A stretch of 64,000 nucleotides of DNA from assembly GCA_027592275.1 (NCBI GenBank), contig JAQCKF010000013.1, forward strand, positions 22,063-86,062, given 5' to 3'. A model generated the notes under the pieces. The model made no database searches. It had not been told where the DNA came from and saw only the letters and a list, made by a program, of their open reading frames with translations. Made by a program: the position numbers and the translations under genes. Origin of the DNA: Pseudomonadota bacterium (GTDB lineage Bacteria; Pseudomonadota; Gammaproteobacteria; Pseudomonadales; Pseudohongiellaceae). The first letter of the stretch is position 1. Each line of letters starts with the position of its first letter. Shown here one piece after another: positions 27,312 through 35,702 of the stretch.

Positions 27312-28148
27312 TCAAAACCTGCACGTCAATTGCGCATGCAGAGTATCAGTAATTCCATTTACGCGCTGCGGGAATAAAGTGAGACCAGTCGCATCTTCTA
27401 TCAAATCCAGCGTGCTCACCTGGTCGCAAAAACTTACGTGCTGCCGGACATCACTGTCGAAGATAAACGCGCTCAAAGAATCCGGAGTGCTAATGACCTT
27501 GAAATAGGCAGAAGGCTTTGCCGCACTCTCGCTCATTTCTTCTCCGCGCTCTCTATAGATCGGCCCACTGACCACGTAGACCTCTCCAATCTTATCCGCC
27601 AGCGCATTGATCGCCTGATCCAGCCGAGACCAACTCCCGGCTCTTAGCTTAAACGGCAGCGCTGCCATATTACTGAGAAAGTTCAGTTCAGACCAATAGG
27701 GGGTTCCGGCGAAACTACTCATCGGCACCAAACGACCCTGATCTTCTGAGAATAGATTGATTCCGCCTAGCTGATAGCTGCGTTCCTCCGCGTCAATAGG
27801 AACCTCTTGTTCGATCTGCGGTGTGCTGTCAATAACCTCGATCTGAGTAGCACCTCCCAAGACGAGAGGATCCTCAAACCAAACACGCGGCAACAACGAG
27901 GCTACACCAACGCTATCGGCAAGCACACGGTAGGCCTGCCAGTCTGCGAGTCCACTGCGCGCATTGATGGAGGCCACATACAATTGCCGCACGATTAGCT
28001 CACTATTTTCAATCGCTATGCTGTCAGCGACCACGGGACACCCTGCCATACAGTGTGAGATATGCACTGTCTGAGCATTGGCTATCGTCGCGACAAGAAG
28101 ACTAAAAAGACTAGCCCATCGGATAAAGTATTTGCCTATGTACGTCAT
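27312..28148 (-). CDS. DNA/RNA non-specific endonuclease-like protein lacking the catalytic His
   Basis: 278 residues with a signal peptide (FIRWASLFSLLVATIANAQ). The fold resembles NucA/Serratia nucleases: QLGGINLFSEDQGRLVPMSSF (split, about 145-165), then ELNFLSNMAALPFKLRAGSW with the metal-site Asn, and VYVVSGPIYRERG. In active members the first block reads DRGH with His as general base; here it is DQGR. Either it is an inactive homologue with a binding role or another residue compensates. The start overlaps the upstream aldo/keto reductase gene by 38 bases; no better start is visible. Confidence 0.75.
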   Translation of the reverse strand: MTYIGKYFIRWASLFSLLVATIANAQTVHISHCMAGCPVVADSIAIENSELIVRQLYVASINARSGLADWQAYRVLADSVGVASLLPRVWFEDPLVLGGATQIEVIDSTPQIEQEVPIDAEERSYQLGGINLFSEDQGRLVPMSSFAGTPYWSELNFLSNMAALPFKLRAGSWSRLDQAINALADKIGEVYVVSGPIYRERGEEMSESAAKPSAYFKVISTPDSLSAFIFDSDVRQHVSFCDQVSTLDLIEDATGLTLFPQRVNGITDTLHAQLTCRF

Positions 28149-29127
28149 CGCACTGCTTCAGTGTCTCGTCGCTTAGTGTTACATCGAGGGCCGCCAACGA
28201 CTCTTCTAACTGATCTGCAGTTCGCGCACCGATAATGGTCGATGCGACAAAGTCGAAATTCATACTCCAGGCAGTTGCCAAAGTCACTGGGGACATACCA
28301 GCCTCTTTTGCAATCTCCATATATTTCGCAGTAGAGGCCAAGGTTCCTTCGTTTACAAAACGACTAGACATAGCCTTCTGTCTTGGATCTGCGGAGCCGT
28401 ATTCTGCGAAGCGAGAGTTTTTGGGTATTTCTGGCTGATTGTATTTACCACTGAGAACGCCGCCGCCAATCGGGGAATAAGGCAAGAGTGATACATGCTC
28501 CCTTTTACACACCTCTGCCAATTCATCCAGAAAACGACGATTCAACAGGGAGAAATTATTCTGAATAGACTGAAATCGTGCTAGGCCCTCATAATCGGCA
28601 ACGGTATTTGCCTTCGTCAATCCGTAGGCATTCTCGTTAGAAGTTCCGGTATAACGCACCTTGCCCGCCTGAACCAACCTATCTAATGCTTCCATCGTTT
28701 CATCAATAGGCACGATAGGATCTGGCCAGTGCACCTGATAAAGATCGATGTAGTCGATTTTCATTCTGCGTAGCGAGCCTTCTACGGCCGCTTCGATATG
28801 GAACCTATCCAGAGCGGTCAGACCATGACGAATCGGTGGAACAAACCATCCTGCCGCTGCCCCAGCAACCTTGGTCGCTATAATGAGTGAATCTCTGGGT
28901 TTGGTCTGAACCCATTCGCCGAAAATTTGCTCAGTAACGCCGACCGTCTCGGCCGATGGAGGAACTGGATAGACCTCTGCCGTATCGAAGAAATTAATAC
29001 CGCGTTCATAGGACTCTTCAAGAATCTTAAACGACTCCTTCTTATCGCTCCAGCTACCAAAGCTCATAGTCCCCATACAAATAGGGCTAACTCTTAATCC
29101 ACTCTTTCCTATATATCGATGTTCCAT
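28111..29127 (-). CDS. Aldo/keto reductase
   Basis: NADPH-dependent TIM-barrel oxidoreductase of 338 residues, of the Tas/YghZ-like branch. The catalytic tetrad can be placed as Asp and Tyr in NFFDTAEVYPVP (about 46-57), Lys in LIIATKVAG (about 80-88) and His in IDLYQVHWPDP (about 127-137). The C-terminal cofactor region is ASTIIGARTADQLEESL (about 298-314). The start MEHRYIGKSGLRVSPICMGTM is family-standard. It overlaps the nuclease-like gene downstream by 38 bases, suggesting one transcript. Substrate unknown. Confidence 0.93.
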   Translation of the reverse strand: MEHRYIGKSGLRVSPICMGTMSFGSWSDKKESFKILEESYERGINFFDTAEVYPVPPSAETVGVTEQIFGEWVQTKPRDSLIIATKVAGAAAGWFVPPIRHGLTALDRFHIEAAVEGSLRRMKIDYIDLYQVHWPDPIVPIDETMEALDRLVQAGKVRYTGTSNENAYGLTKANTVADYEGLARFQSIQNNFSLLNRRFLDELAEVCKREHVSLLPYSPIGGGVLSGKYNQPEIPKNSRFAEYGSADPRQKAMSSRFVNEGTLASTAKYMEIAKEAGMSPVTLATAWSMNFDFVASTIIGARTADQLEESLAALDVTLSDETLKQCDDVHRQILYPMG

Positions 29128-29170
29128 ACTACTCCCTCTTGCACCATTTAATTATAATCAAACGCAGCGC

Positions 29171-30253
29171 TTAGACCGGCGCGCTGCAATCGTCTCCGAG
29201 ATAACCGCCGCCGCCACAATACACGGCATCCTGCAGTTGAATTCGTATTCCATCGGGGTCTGAGAAATAGACCTCCGGTGTTCCGCGTTCTATACCACCA
29301 CGATCTGGCATACGCATGCTAATCCAATGCACTAATGGCGGGGTATTGTCCGCGTTCTCTCTAGGGGTGAAGCCATAATCTTCGAGCTTCGCAATAATGC
29401 CATCAACATCGAAGTCCTCGACACTGAGACAAACGTGATCTACTCGAGCTGGTTGTGTAGGTGCGCCTGACTCGTCGCCGCCTACATACATCAGAAATTG
29501 TATGCCATCGCCTACGCCGACAATCGGCGATGTTGGCCCTTGATAGGCTTGAAAACCCAGCCCGAAAGCGCGCGTATAAAATTCATTAGCGCGATCTTTG
29601 TTGGCGAGAAAATTAGTAAAGTGGCTAATCTCTAAAGAACGAAACATGCCGTCCGCTGATGCCTCCTCCACGCGTTCACAAACATCTCCAGATTCACCCG
29701 CTCCACCGCAGTGATCTGCGCCATTGAGTTGGTAGATCAAGCCTTCGATGTCTGCAAAAAATAACTCCTGCGTCCCTGACGCTGACCCGCCTTCACTCTG
29801 ACCGCGAATCCTAGTCCAGGATTGCATAGCAATGTCGAGAGAGGCTGAATTGGGGCCCGACTCAGCACGACGAGAGATGCCTAGCGCATCTAGCTGATCG
29901 CGCACCGACTCCAGATCGAAATTTTCAACGCTTAGACCAATATGACTAAAGCCAGGCGCTTGGCCTGGCAACAACGGCGACAATGAGAAGAATCTCGGCC
30001 CTTCGCCAATGCGCAAACAGACAGAAGCGCCCTGCCGCGACTGGATGCTTGCACCGAACAGATCCTGATAGAACCGCACCGATCGCTCGACATTTGAAAC
30101 GCGCATGCCATAGCTGTGAAGCTTGCGCACCGCAATTGCAGAACCTGACTGTGCAAATAATACCGAGCTGAGCGAGAGAGCGGGAATTGCTTTAAGGAGG
30201 GTACGTCGGCTGAGTATTGCCGATTTTCTGATCACATTGGATTTAGTCTTCAT
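29171..30253 (-). CDS. Exported tandem VOC (glyoxalase-like) protein with a Tat signal
   Basis: From the ATG at 30253, about 360 residues; an upstream ATG at 30292 is less natural. The twin-arginine motif SRRTLLK, followed by a hydrophobic segment AIPALSLSSVLFAQ, points to folded export by Tat. Two VOC modules follow: KLHSYGMRVSNVERSVRFYQDLFG with FSHIGLSVENF and FFADIEGLIYQL, then LEISHFTNFLANKDRANEFYTRAFG with VDHVCLSVEDF and YFSDPDGIRIQL. The HxxH/E pattern suggests a metal centre as in ring-cleaving dioxygenases or lyases. Cys pairs close each module (ADHCGGAGESGDVC and AVYCGGGGYLGDDC). Confidence 0.85.
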   Translation of the reverse strand: MKTKSNVIRKSAILSRRTLLKAIPALSLSSVLFAQSGSAIAVRKLHSYGMRVSNVERSVRFYQDLFGASIQSRQGASVCLRIGEGPRFFSLSPLLPGQAPGFSHIGLSVENFDLESVRDQLDALGISRRAESGPNSASLDIAMQSWTRIRGQSEGGSASGTQELFFADIEGLIYQLNGADHCGGAGESGDVCERVEEASADGMFRSLEISHFTNFLANKDRANEFYTRAFGLGFQAYQGPTSPIVGVGDGIQFLMYVGGDESGAPTQPARVDHVCLSVEDFDVDGIIAKLEDYGFTPRENADNTPPLVHWISMRMPDRGGIERGTPEVYFSDPDGIRIQLQDAVYCGGGGYLGDDCSAPV

Positions 30254-30356
30254 AGCCGCTGTCCTCGCGCCTTTTATTAGTCGCGACATCATAGCTAGAG
30301 TCCAATGCTAGCGTCTACCTCGTGGCGAATTTAATTCGAAGCAACTTTAGTTGTAA

Positions 30357-30758
30357 TCAACTCTTATTCAATTCAACAGCTCCACCATCTTTCTGCCACT
30401 GCTCCATGCCTCCCTTAAGGTGCACGATATTCTCGATGCCCATGTTCTGTAGAGATTGTGTAGCCAGCGCTGAACGCCAGCCCTTATTACAATATAAAAC
30501 CAACTCCTTCGCTTTATCGAATTCGGTGCGGTAATAAGGGCTATCTGGATCTACCCAAAACTCCAGCATGCCACGAGGAATGTGCAGAGAACCGGCAATC
30601 TTACCTTCGCGCTTTACCTCGCGAACATCCCGCAGATCGATAATTACTACCGACTCGTCCAAATTCTCCAACCGCGCCTTTAGCTCGGAAGAATCTATGG
30701 CCTGAATCTGCTGTTCTGCCTCGGCAACTAACTGCTTGTAGCCCTTTTTTAAATTCAT
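30357..30758 (-). CDS. Single-domain rhodanese-like protein
   Basis: 133 residues, cytoplasmic. The rhodanese fold is clear: VVIIDLRDVREVKREGKIAGSLHIPRGMLEF (split over about 33-63) and the active-site loop LVLYCNKGWRSALATQSL (about 87-104) with the catalytic Cys. The six-residue loop CNKGWRS suits sulfur-transfer rhodaneses. The stretch VHLKGGMEQWQKDGG closes the domain. Likely moves sulfane sulfur; partner unknown. It starts a minus-strand run ahead of the VOC gene. Confidence 0.92.
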   Translation of the reverse strand: MNLKKGYKQLVAEAEQQIQAIDSSELKARLENLDESVVIIDLRDVREVKREGKIAGSLHIPRGMLEFWVDPDSPYYRTEFDKAKELVLYCNKGWRSALATQSLQNMGIENIVHLKGGMEQWQKDGGAVELNKS

Positions 30759-30810
30759 TCGTAGCTATCCTTGTATCCAATTGAACTATTCAAATTAACT
30801 TTTCATACCG

Positions 30811-31002
30811 CTAGCTAGTTATAACCTTCTGACATTGAGTACGCCCCAAGGGAAATACCACAGAACCATCTTCACTGATCCATTCCCCTACCCAATCGAA
30901 TCCCTGAGCGGAGATGCCCGCGAAAGTAAGTATCGAAAATCCATCAAGATCTGTGCCCAGCGCCTTCTGAGGCTGCCTCAATACTAGATTTTCTGCTTCC
31001 AT
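30811..31002 (-). CDS. Small hypothetical protein
   Basis: 63 residues beginning at an ATG with GAGG five bases upstream. The sequence is non-hydrophobic with a central DGFSILTFAGISAQGFDWVGEWI stretch (split) and one Cys near the end. No family is recognised. The good ribosome binding site and same-strand position 52 bases before the rhodanese gene support it, but its shortness leaves doubt. The 250 bases beyond it, up to 31251, hold AT-rich promoter-like sequence for the divergent gene. Confidence 0.4.
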   Translation of the reverse strand: MEAENLVLRQPQKALGTDLDGFSILTFAGISAQGFDWVGEWISEDGSVVFPLGRTQCQKVITS

Positions 31003-31251
31003 CTTACCTCGCCAACTGCTCTAGCTATAGGCAGGTGCAGAAAAAAAGTAACTACCCATTCGTGTGCTTCAGGATCATAGGCGCAAATTTTTTATGACGC
31101 ATCTCACGTATTTTTTTATATTTTTGCTTATAAAATTGACTCAGGAAATTTACTGATTGCTATCTTGACCTACTATTGTTGAGTATAAAGTCAGATAATG
31201 ACTACATGTTGAACCTTACAAGGGTGCCTACGGCGTATAAGTGTAACCGAT

Positions 31252-31569
31252 ATGAATGAGAGAGACTTTCACCTTGTAATGCACGCTAAGCGCCAGATTC
31301 ACCGCGAGACAGCTCTCAGGTCCATGCTGATATTTGGGCTGCTATTCTCGGCAGCGCTACGCTTTCTAGGCGTAGAGTTCCCGTTTCTCTATCTGATGTT
31401 ATTTGTCTTTCTCTTAGTATCGCTGATTTTTAGCTCAGACCTGATTGCAAACTTCGGCTTAGTATCCAAAGACGATCTAATCAAGGTCATAGAGAAACAA
31501 CTACATAGTGATCCAGAAATGCTCACGCGCTATTTAAACACTAAAAGCCGGAGCAAAGTCGGACTATAG
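31252..31569 (+). CDS. Small membrane protein
   Basis: 105 residues. A basic N-terminus (HAKRQIHRETALRS) leads into two closely spaced hydrophobic segments (about 24-42 and 44-66), then a charged tail with SKDDLIKVIEKQLHSDPEMLTRYL. I recognise no family. It is divergent from the small gene at 30811 and convergent with the NHL gene. The 8-base gap after its stop leaves no terminator room. Confidence 0.6.
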   Translation: MNERDFHLVMHAKRQIHRETALRSMLIFGLLFSAALRFLGVEFPFLYLMLFVFLLVSLIFSSDLIANFGLVSKDDLIKVIEKQLHSDPEMLTRYLNTKSRSKVGL

Positions 31570-31577
31570 AATTCAGA

Positions 31578-32666
31578 CTAACGGCGCGCGGACTTCACCA
31601 GAGCACCGCCACCGGACACGACTGCGCCGAACACATTGCCAGCGGAATCTACGGCCACGCCTTCAGGGTTTGAACCCGCTGGATAAGCCTCTACTGTTCC
31701 GTCGATAAAGTAATCCACAATGCCATCTAATAGGCTGCCCACGCGGATACCTGCATGCCATCCAGGATTCCTAGTGTCATCGAATTCCGATTCGGAATCC
31801 GCTACATAGATTATGTCGTCGTCACCTATGTAAATTCCACTCGGTCTGCTGAAAGATTTGAATTCGCCGATATAGTTACCGACCAAATCAAATATCTTTA
31901 GACGATTATTACCCCTGTCACCCACGATTAATCGATTTCGAGAATCGATATCCAATGCGTGGGGCGTCTTCAACTTGCCAGCGTCAGATCCCCAGCCACC
32001 CCAGTATTTGAGTAGGTTGCCATCGCGATCAAACTTTACGATTCTGGCTACCGTTGAAGCTGTAGCATCTGGATTCTGGCCACTGTGTCCATCGCCTACA
32101 TAGATGTTGCCATCGGCATCTGTAACAACGTCACAGGGCGTTTCCAACAACGCATCTGTTCCATCGCCGGCCACACCGGGCTGCCCCAGCGTTAGTAACA
32201 CTTCGCCCTCTGGACTTAGTTTGTAAACTACGTGCCCCATGCCGGCAGTCGCTGGATTGTCCTCGCGCGGCCCCTGCCCATCCGTAACCCAGATATTGCC
32301 ATCACGATCGACATGAAGACCATGAGGAAACAGCATCAAACCGCCACCTATCGAAGCGACAACACTGCCACTAGGATCAATCTTCAAGATGGGATCAACA
32401 CTGGAGCCGGTACAACTATTTGTCCCGCAGCGATCGATTGCCCACAGATGTCTACCATCTGGATCCATATCCACCCCTGCGGTGGACCCCCATTCGCGGC
32501 CATCGGGTAATATTGCCCAGTTGTCCACAGTGGAAAAAGGGTTCGGCCTTTTATTGATTGGCTCGAGCTGAGCGAATACGGTACCGCTAATAAAAATAGC
32601 GAACATACAGACAAGAAGAAAAACAGCGAGAGATATTTGTTTACCAGCATTAGAAACAGTGTTCAT
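31578..32666 (-). CDS. Secreted NHL-repeat beta-propeller, peptidyl-hydroxyglycine lyase-like
   Basis: From the ATG at 32666, about 362 residues with a signal peptide ending near FISGTVFAQ. Repeated NHL blades follow, such as LFPHGLHVDRDGNIWVTDGQG, CDVVTDADGNIYVGDGHSGQN, TPHALDIDSRNRLIVGDRGNNRLKIFD and FSRPSGIYIGDDDIIYVADSE (each partial). The His and Asp pattern (PHGLHVD, TPHALD) resembles the zinc-binding lyase half of peptidylglycine amidating enzyme. It is the last gene of the exported redox cluster, and a PHM-like copper protein is encoded two genes upstream. Lyase activity is inference. Confidence 0.82.
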   Translation of the reverse strand: MNTVSNAGKQISLAVFLLVCMFAIFISGTVFAQLEPINKRPNPFSTVDNWAILPDGREWGSTAGVDMDPDGRHLWAIDRCGTNSCTGSSVDPILKIDPSGSVVASIGGGLMLFPHGLHVDRDGNIWVTDGQGPREDNPATAGMGHVVYKLSPEGEVLLTLGQPGVAGDGTDALLETPCDVVTDADGNIYVGDGHSGQNPDATASTVARIVKFDRDGNLLKYWGGWGSDAGKLKTPHALDIDSRNRLIVGDRGNNRLKIFDLVGNYIGEFKSFSRPSGIYIGDDDIIYVADSESEFDDTRNPGWHAGIRVGSLLDGIVDYFIDGTVEAYPAGSNPEGVAVDSAGNVFGAVVSGGGALVKSARR

Positions 32667-32699
32667 AATTAACTCTCCCTGCTGAGAAGTCCTCAGCAA

Positions 32700-33060
32700 A
32701 ATTTATTCGCTCTAGCCCTCTTAGAACCGTACTGCTCGAAGCACTGGCGACTCTAATTCCTCAAAACAGATTAAATCAGCAAACTGGCGAATGCAATGAG
32801 CCACATCAAGGACTCACAAGACTATCGATCACACATGCTCGCGATGTTCGGCGCCCTTGCCGAGCGTGATAAATCGCCTTCAGCGACTCACTTACAGAGA
32901 TGTTGTATTGGATGAGATCGAACCTCTGGGTAGCGAAAACAAAGTTAATAGGACGCAACACCCGCCGAAGAATCCGGCGAGTTATTAGAGACGAAATGAA
33001 GGGAAAACTCTCGAAAGAAGCAAGAAATCATACACTTCCTGCCAGTTAGACGAAAAACTA
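32700..33060. other. 361-base gap inside the redox cluster
   Basis: I find no convincing gene, tandem repeat or terminator. There is a weak hairpin CGCCG/CGGCG near 32965-32985 and a 39-codon plus-strand frame (32796-32915) without a ribosome site or familiar sequence. It probably carries the 5' leader or promoter of the NHL gene. Confidence 0.4.
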
Positions 33061-34047
33061 CTAGCGCGTTACCGTAACGTTGACATTCTGGTAGGTAAAC
33101 AGTGAGCCGTCGCTAGCGATACCACGCAACACATACTCTCCCGGTTCATCGAAGACCACTTCCGCTGACCAGCGACCATCTTCAGGCGGCTGAGGGATTC
33201 CAAATGGTGGCGCCCAGGGCGAGTTCGCATACATTCGGGTATCGGTATAGGTCTTAAACTGTGTTGGTTCGAAACTCGCCTTCGCGGCAGGACCTCGGTA
33301 TACCGTCCACGAGAAACGCAAACCGGGACCACTAATGGCAACAATGGAAGATGGCGGCCGATACAATTGATCCATACTCGAACTGCTAGGTTGATCGCGG
33401 CGCGCCGGTAAATTGTCCGGATCGCTCGCCCTTACCGCCAGCCTAAGTGGCTCTCCAACACGTGCTGAGCGAAAACTTTCTCCCTCTACACGCAATTCGG
33501 GGGGAATATTCGTTCTCAACGAATCGCTAAGACTGCCGTAGTTACCACCCACCTCAGTAGAGATAACCTGAGGGTCGATTTGATAGTCGGATTTTAGCGT
33601 ACCGTATGCGCGATTAGTCTGACCCTCAGTCCTTAACGTCCATACTAGTTCCTTCTCAGCAAAATCTGCAGGCACATCGATTGTGAACAGGAAGGGGTTG
33701 CGTCTGGGATAGAAATGAGTTGGTTGCCCCATGTCCGCTGTAGAAAAATCAAAACCATCCAGACTTAAATCGTCTAACTCGCCCGGCTCAACTTCGGAAA
33801 AATAATTCTCTGCGCCAATGGAAATATCAAATTGCTGTTCCCAGTTGGAATTCATGTAACCAAAGAACAACTTGAATGTCCCGTCCTCGTTTGGCCACCA
33901 CCCTTCAAATGCAGGCGAGGTAATCTGACCACGTAGCTGCATGTATCGAGTCTGGGCATTGACCGGCTGAGCCACTAACAAAGGAATAAGCGAGGCGACG
34001 AGCAGTAAACTACCAAGCTTTGAAAATTTAAGATTTACTAACCTCAT
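33061..34047 (-). CDS. Secreted protein of unknown function in the PQQ/cytochrome cluster
   Basis: About 328 residues from the ATG at 34047 (a GTG three bases upstream overlaps the preceding stop). Signal peptide LGSLLLVASLIPLLVAQPVNA. The mature protein looks beta-rich: FEGWWPNEDGTFKLFFGYMNSNWEQ near 50, FTIDVPADFAEKELVWTLR near 122, and a C-terminal Ig-like end DEPGEYVLRGIASDGSLFTYQNVNVTV (split). No catalytic motif is seen. It is two bases from the copper-monooxygenase-like gene, so it is co-translated and may be a partner of it. Confidence 0.75.
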   Translation of the reverse strand: MRLVNLKFSKLGSLLLVASLIPLLVAQPVNAQTRYMQLRGQITSPAFEGWWPNEDGTFKLFFGYMNSNWEQQFDISIGAENYFSEVEPGELDDLSLDGFDFSTADMGQPTHFYPRRNPFLFTIDVPADFAEKELVWTLRTEGQTNRAYGTLKSDYQIDPQVISTEVGGNYGSLSDSLRTNIPPELRVEGESFRSARVGEPLRLAVRASDPDNLPARRDQPSSSSMDQLYRPPSSIVAISGPGLRFSWTVYRGPAAKASFEPTQFKTYTDTRMYANSPWAPPFGIPQPPEDGRWSAEVVFDEPGEYVLRGIASDGSLFTYQNVNVTVTR

Positions 34048-34049
34048 CA

Positions 34050-35516
34050 CTAATCATTCCCTTGTGCTAACGATGATTCCATAGACTCGGGTGCCCAACA
34101 CATGGGACAGCCAACATCGTAGTCGTTTCGATCTTTCATATTAGCTCGTCTGGTCGCCATCTCTTCTTGAAACTGCTCTTCGGTAAGCGACACGGAGTAA
34201 CCCAGATCGATAAACATATTTGATACCGAACGACGTCCGCCGCCAGCCCAGTTTCGAGCATCAGCCAGATTAGGGTTCGCCCTAGTGGTATCGAGGAAGC
34301 CTATAGTGTGCAATATGGTACCTTTAGGAAGAAGTGGCGCCGCATCATCTTCATAGACATACTGCTTCACCCAGTTGTGATCATAACCAACACAGTTCAG
34401 CGTAAATTGGTTGTGACCCCAGATAGCTTCCATGCACATCCGCACACCTGGTGCATGAAGGTGCGGCTCGAACGCGATAATTTTAGTGTGTTCTTGCAGA
34501 ACCACATAGTTATGGAATTCCTGATTCGCCTCATTTGGCACTACATCGATATCGATACCATTACCTGTTCGTGGACCGCGGCGACTGTATTGAGGTTTGT
34601 AGCCAACTGGAAAGAACTTGATACCGAATTCAACGTAGGCTGAAGTTTCCCGTCCATTGGAATGCATATGAGTCGCTTCAAGGTGCAATGCGGAGTTCGC
34701 CGGAAGCAAGCGCCCAGCCTTCTCGGGAAAAATATCTGCATTGCGACCGACCTCATGGATAGGCCAGCTAACCACATTATCCACTACCTCAGAGCCGTCT
34801 TCGTTGAGAGAACCGCTTGTATAGGTCATATGGTGGACGATATAACGACCACCAACCGTACCGGTAACCCCGTCGGCTGGAATATCATTGATCTCGCGAA
34901 CCTGAATCGCTGAAACATAGCGATCTTCAGTAAGACCAGTAGGCACTAAACCAAGATCGCCCCACCAGTCTGGACCTGCAGCCGGGCGAGAGAAGTCATT
35001 CGAGCGCAAGATCAAATCTGGCTCGCCTATTGCCCATTCGTTGCCACTATCAAATTCTAAAAGAGGAGGTTCATTTTCTGGATTACCCCGAGGAGCGCCG
35101 TTATCGGCCCAAGCCTGAATCATCGCTAACTCTTTATCTGACAGTGAGTAGTCGTCTTTCATGCGAGTTATGCCAATGTGTTTTTCCAAGAAATAAGGAG
35201 GCATTGCTCCCATGCGATCACGTATTGCCGTGCGGTACTTGATTACCGGAGCCCAGGGCCGCACTTCGTCGTAAGTCATCAGCACCATGGGCCCGCCACC
35301 ACCGGGGCGATGACAATTTTGGCAGCTGCTCTGTAAGATGGGTGCAATATGATCCGAGAACGTTACCGACTTGGGGTCGATACCAAAATCAGCAGAATCG
35401 TAGTAATGAGGCTGATGATTAGCCACGCTTGCATCATGGGCCTGCGCGGCGAGAGAAGATGAAAGAATTAGTGCGACTAGAGATGAAGCAAATGTAAGAA
35501 GGTGTCTGGCTGTCAT
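34050..35516 (-). CDS. Exported cytochrome c / copper type II monooxygenase-like fusion
   Basis: From the ATG at 35516 about 488 residues with signal peptide LTFASSLVALILSSSLAAQA. A haem site SSCQNCH (about 60) lies in a short cytochrome-like domain followed by MGAMPPYFL and a helix ELAMIQAWADNGAP. The remainder has histidine motifs of ascorbate-dependent copper monooxygenases (PHM/DBM): RYIVHHMTYTSG, ATHMHSNG and FEPHLHAPGVRMCM. The HHM and HxH pairs are the expected CuH and CuM ligands. It could oxidise a C-H bond using electrons via the haem. Family relation is from motif; substrate unknown. Confidence 0.78.
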   Translation of the reverse strand: MTARHLLTFASSLVALILSSSLAAQAHDASVANHQPHYYDSADFGIDPKSVTFSDHIAPILQSSCQNCHRPGGGGPMVLMTYDEVRPWAPVIKYRTAIRDRMGAMPPYFLEKHIGITRMKDDYSLSDKELAMIQAWADNGAPRGNPENEPPLLEFDSGNEWAIGEPDLILRSNDFSRPAAGPDWWGDLGLVPTGLTEDRYVSAIQVREINDIPADGVTGTVGGRYIVHHMTYTSGSLNEDGSEVVDNVVSWPIHEVGRNADIFPEKAGRLLPANSALHLEATHMHSNGRETSAYVEFGIKFFPVGYKPQYSRRGPRTGNGIDIDVVPNEANQEFHNYVVLQEHTKIIAFEPHLHAPGVRMCMEAIWGHNQFTLNCVGYDHNWVKQYVYEDDAAPLLPKGTILHTIGFLDTTRANPNLADARNWAGGGRRSVSNMFIDLGYSVSLTEEQFQEEMATRRANMKDRNDYDVGCPMCWAPESMESSLAQGND

Positions 35517-35702
35517 GTCAGTTATCCCCTGATTGCGTTTTAGCCTTAGCCTCACGCTTATTCTTAGTAGTAGGTGTTCTGTTAGGGCGCCGACTCAATT
35601 GTCGCTGCGAGCCCATACGTAGCCATCGAGATTAAATTCTCTTGAACGAAAAGTCCACAAAATCAGCCTTTCACAAGTGCGAAAGGTGCACTATTTCGTT
35701 AT

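Noticed and set aside
32796..32915. Thirty-nine-codon plus-strand frame in the gap after the NHL gene
   Set aside because: No ribosome binding site, no recognisable motif, and chance frames of this size are common.
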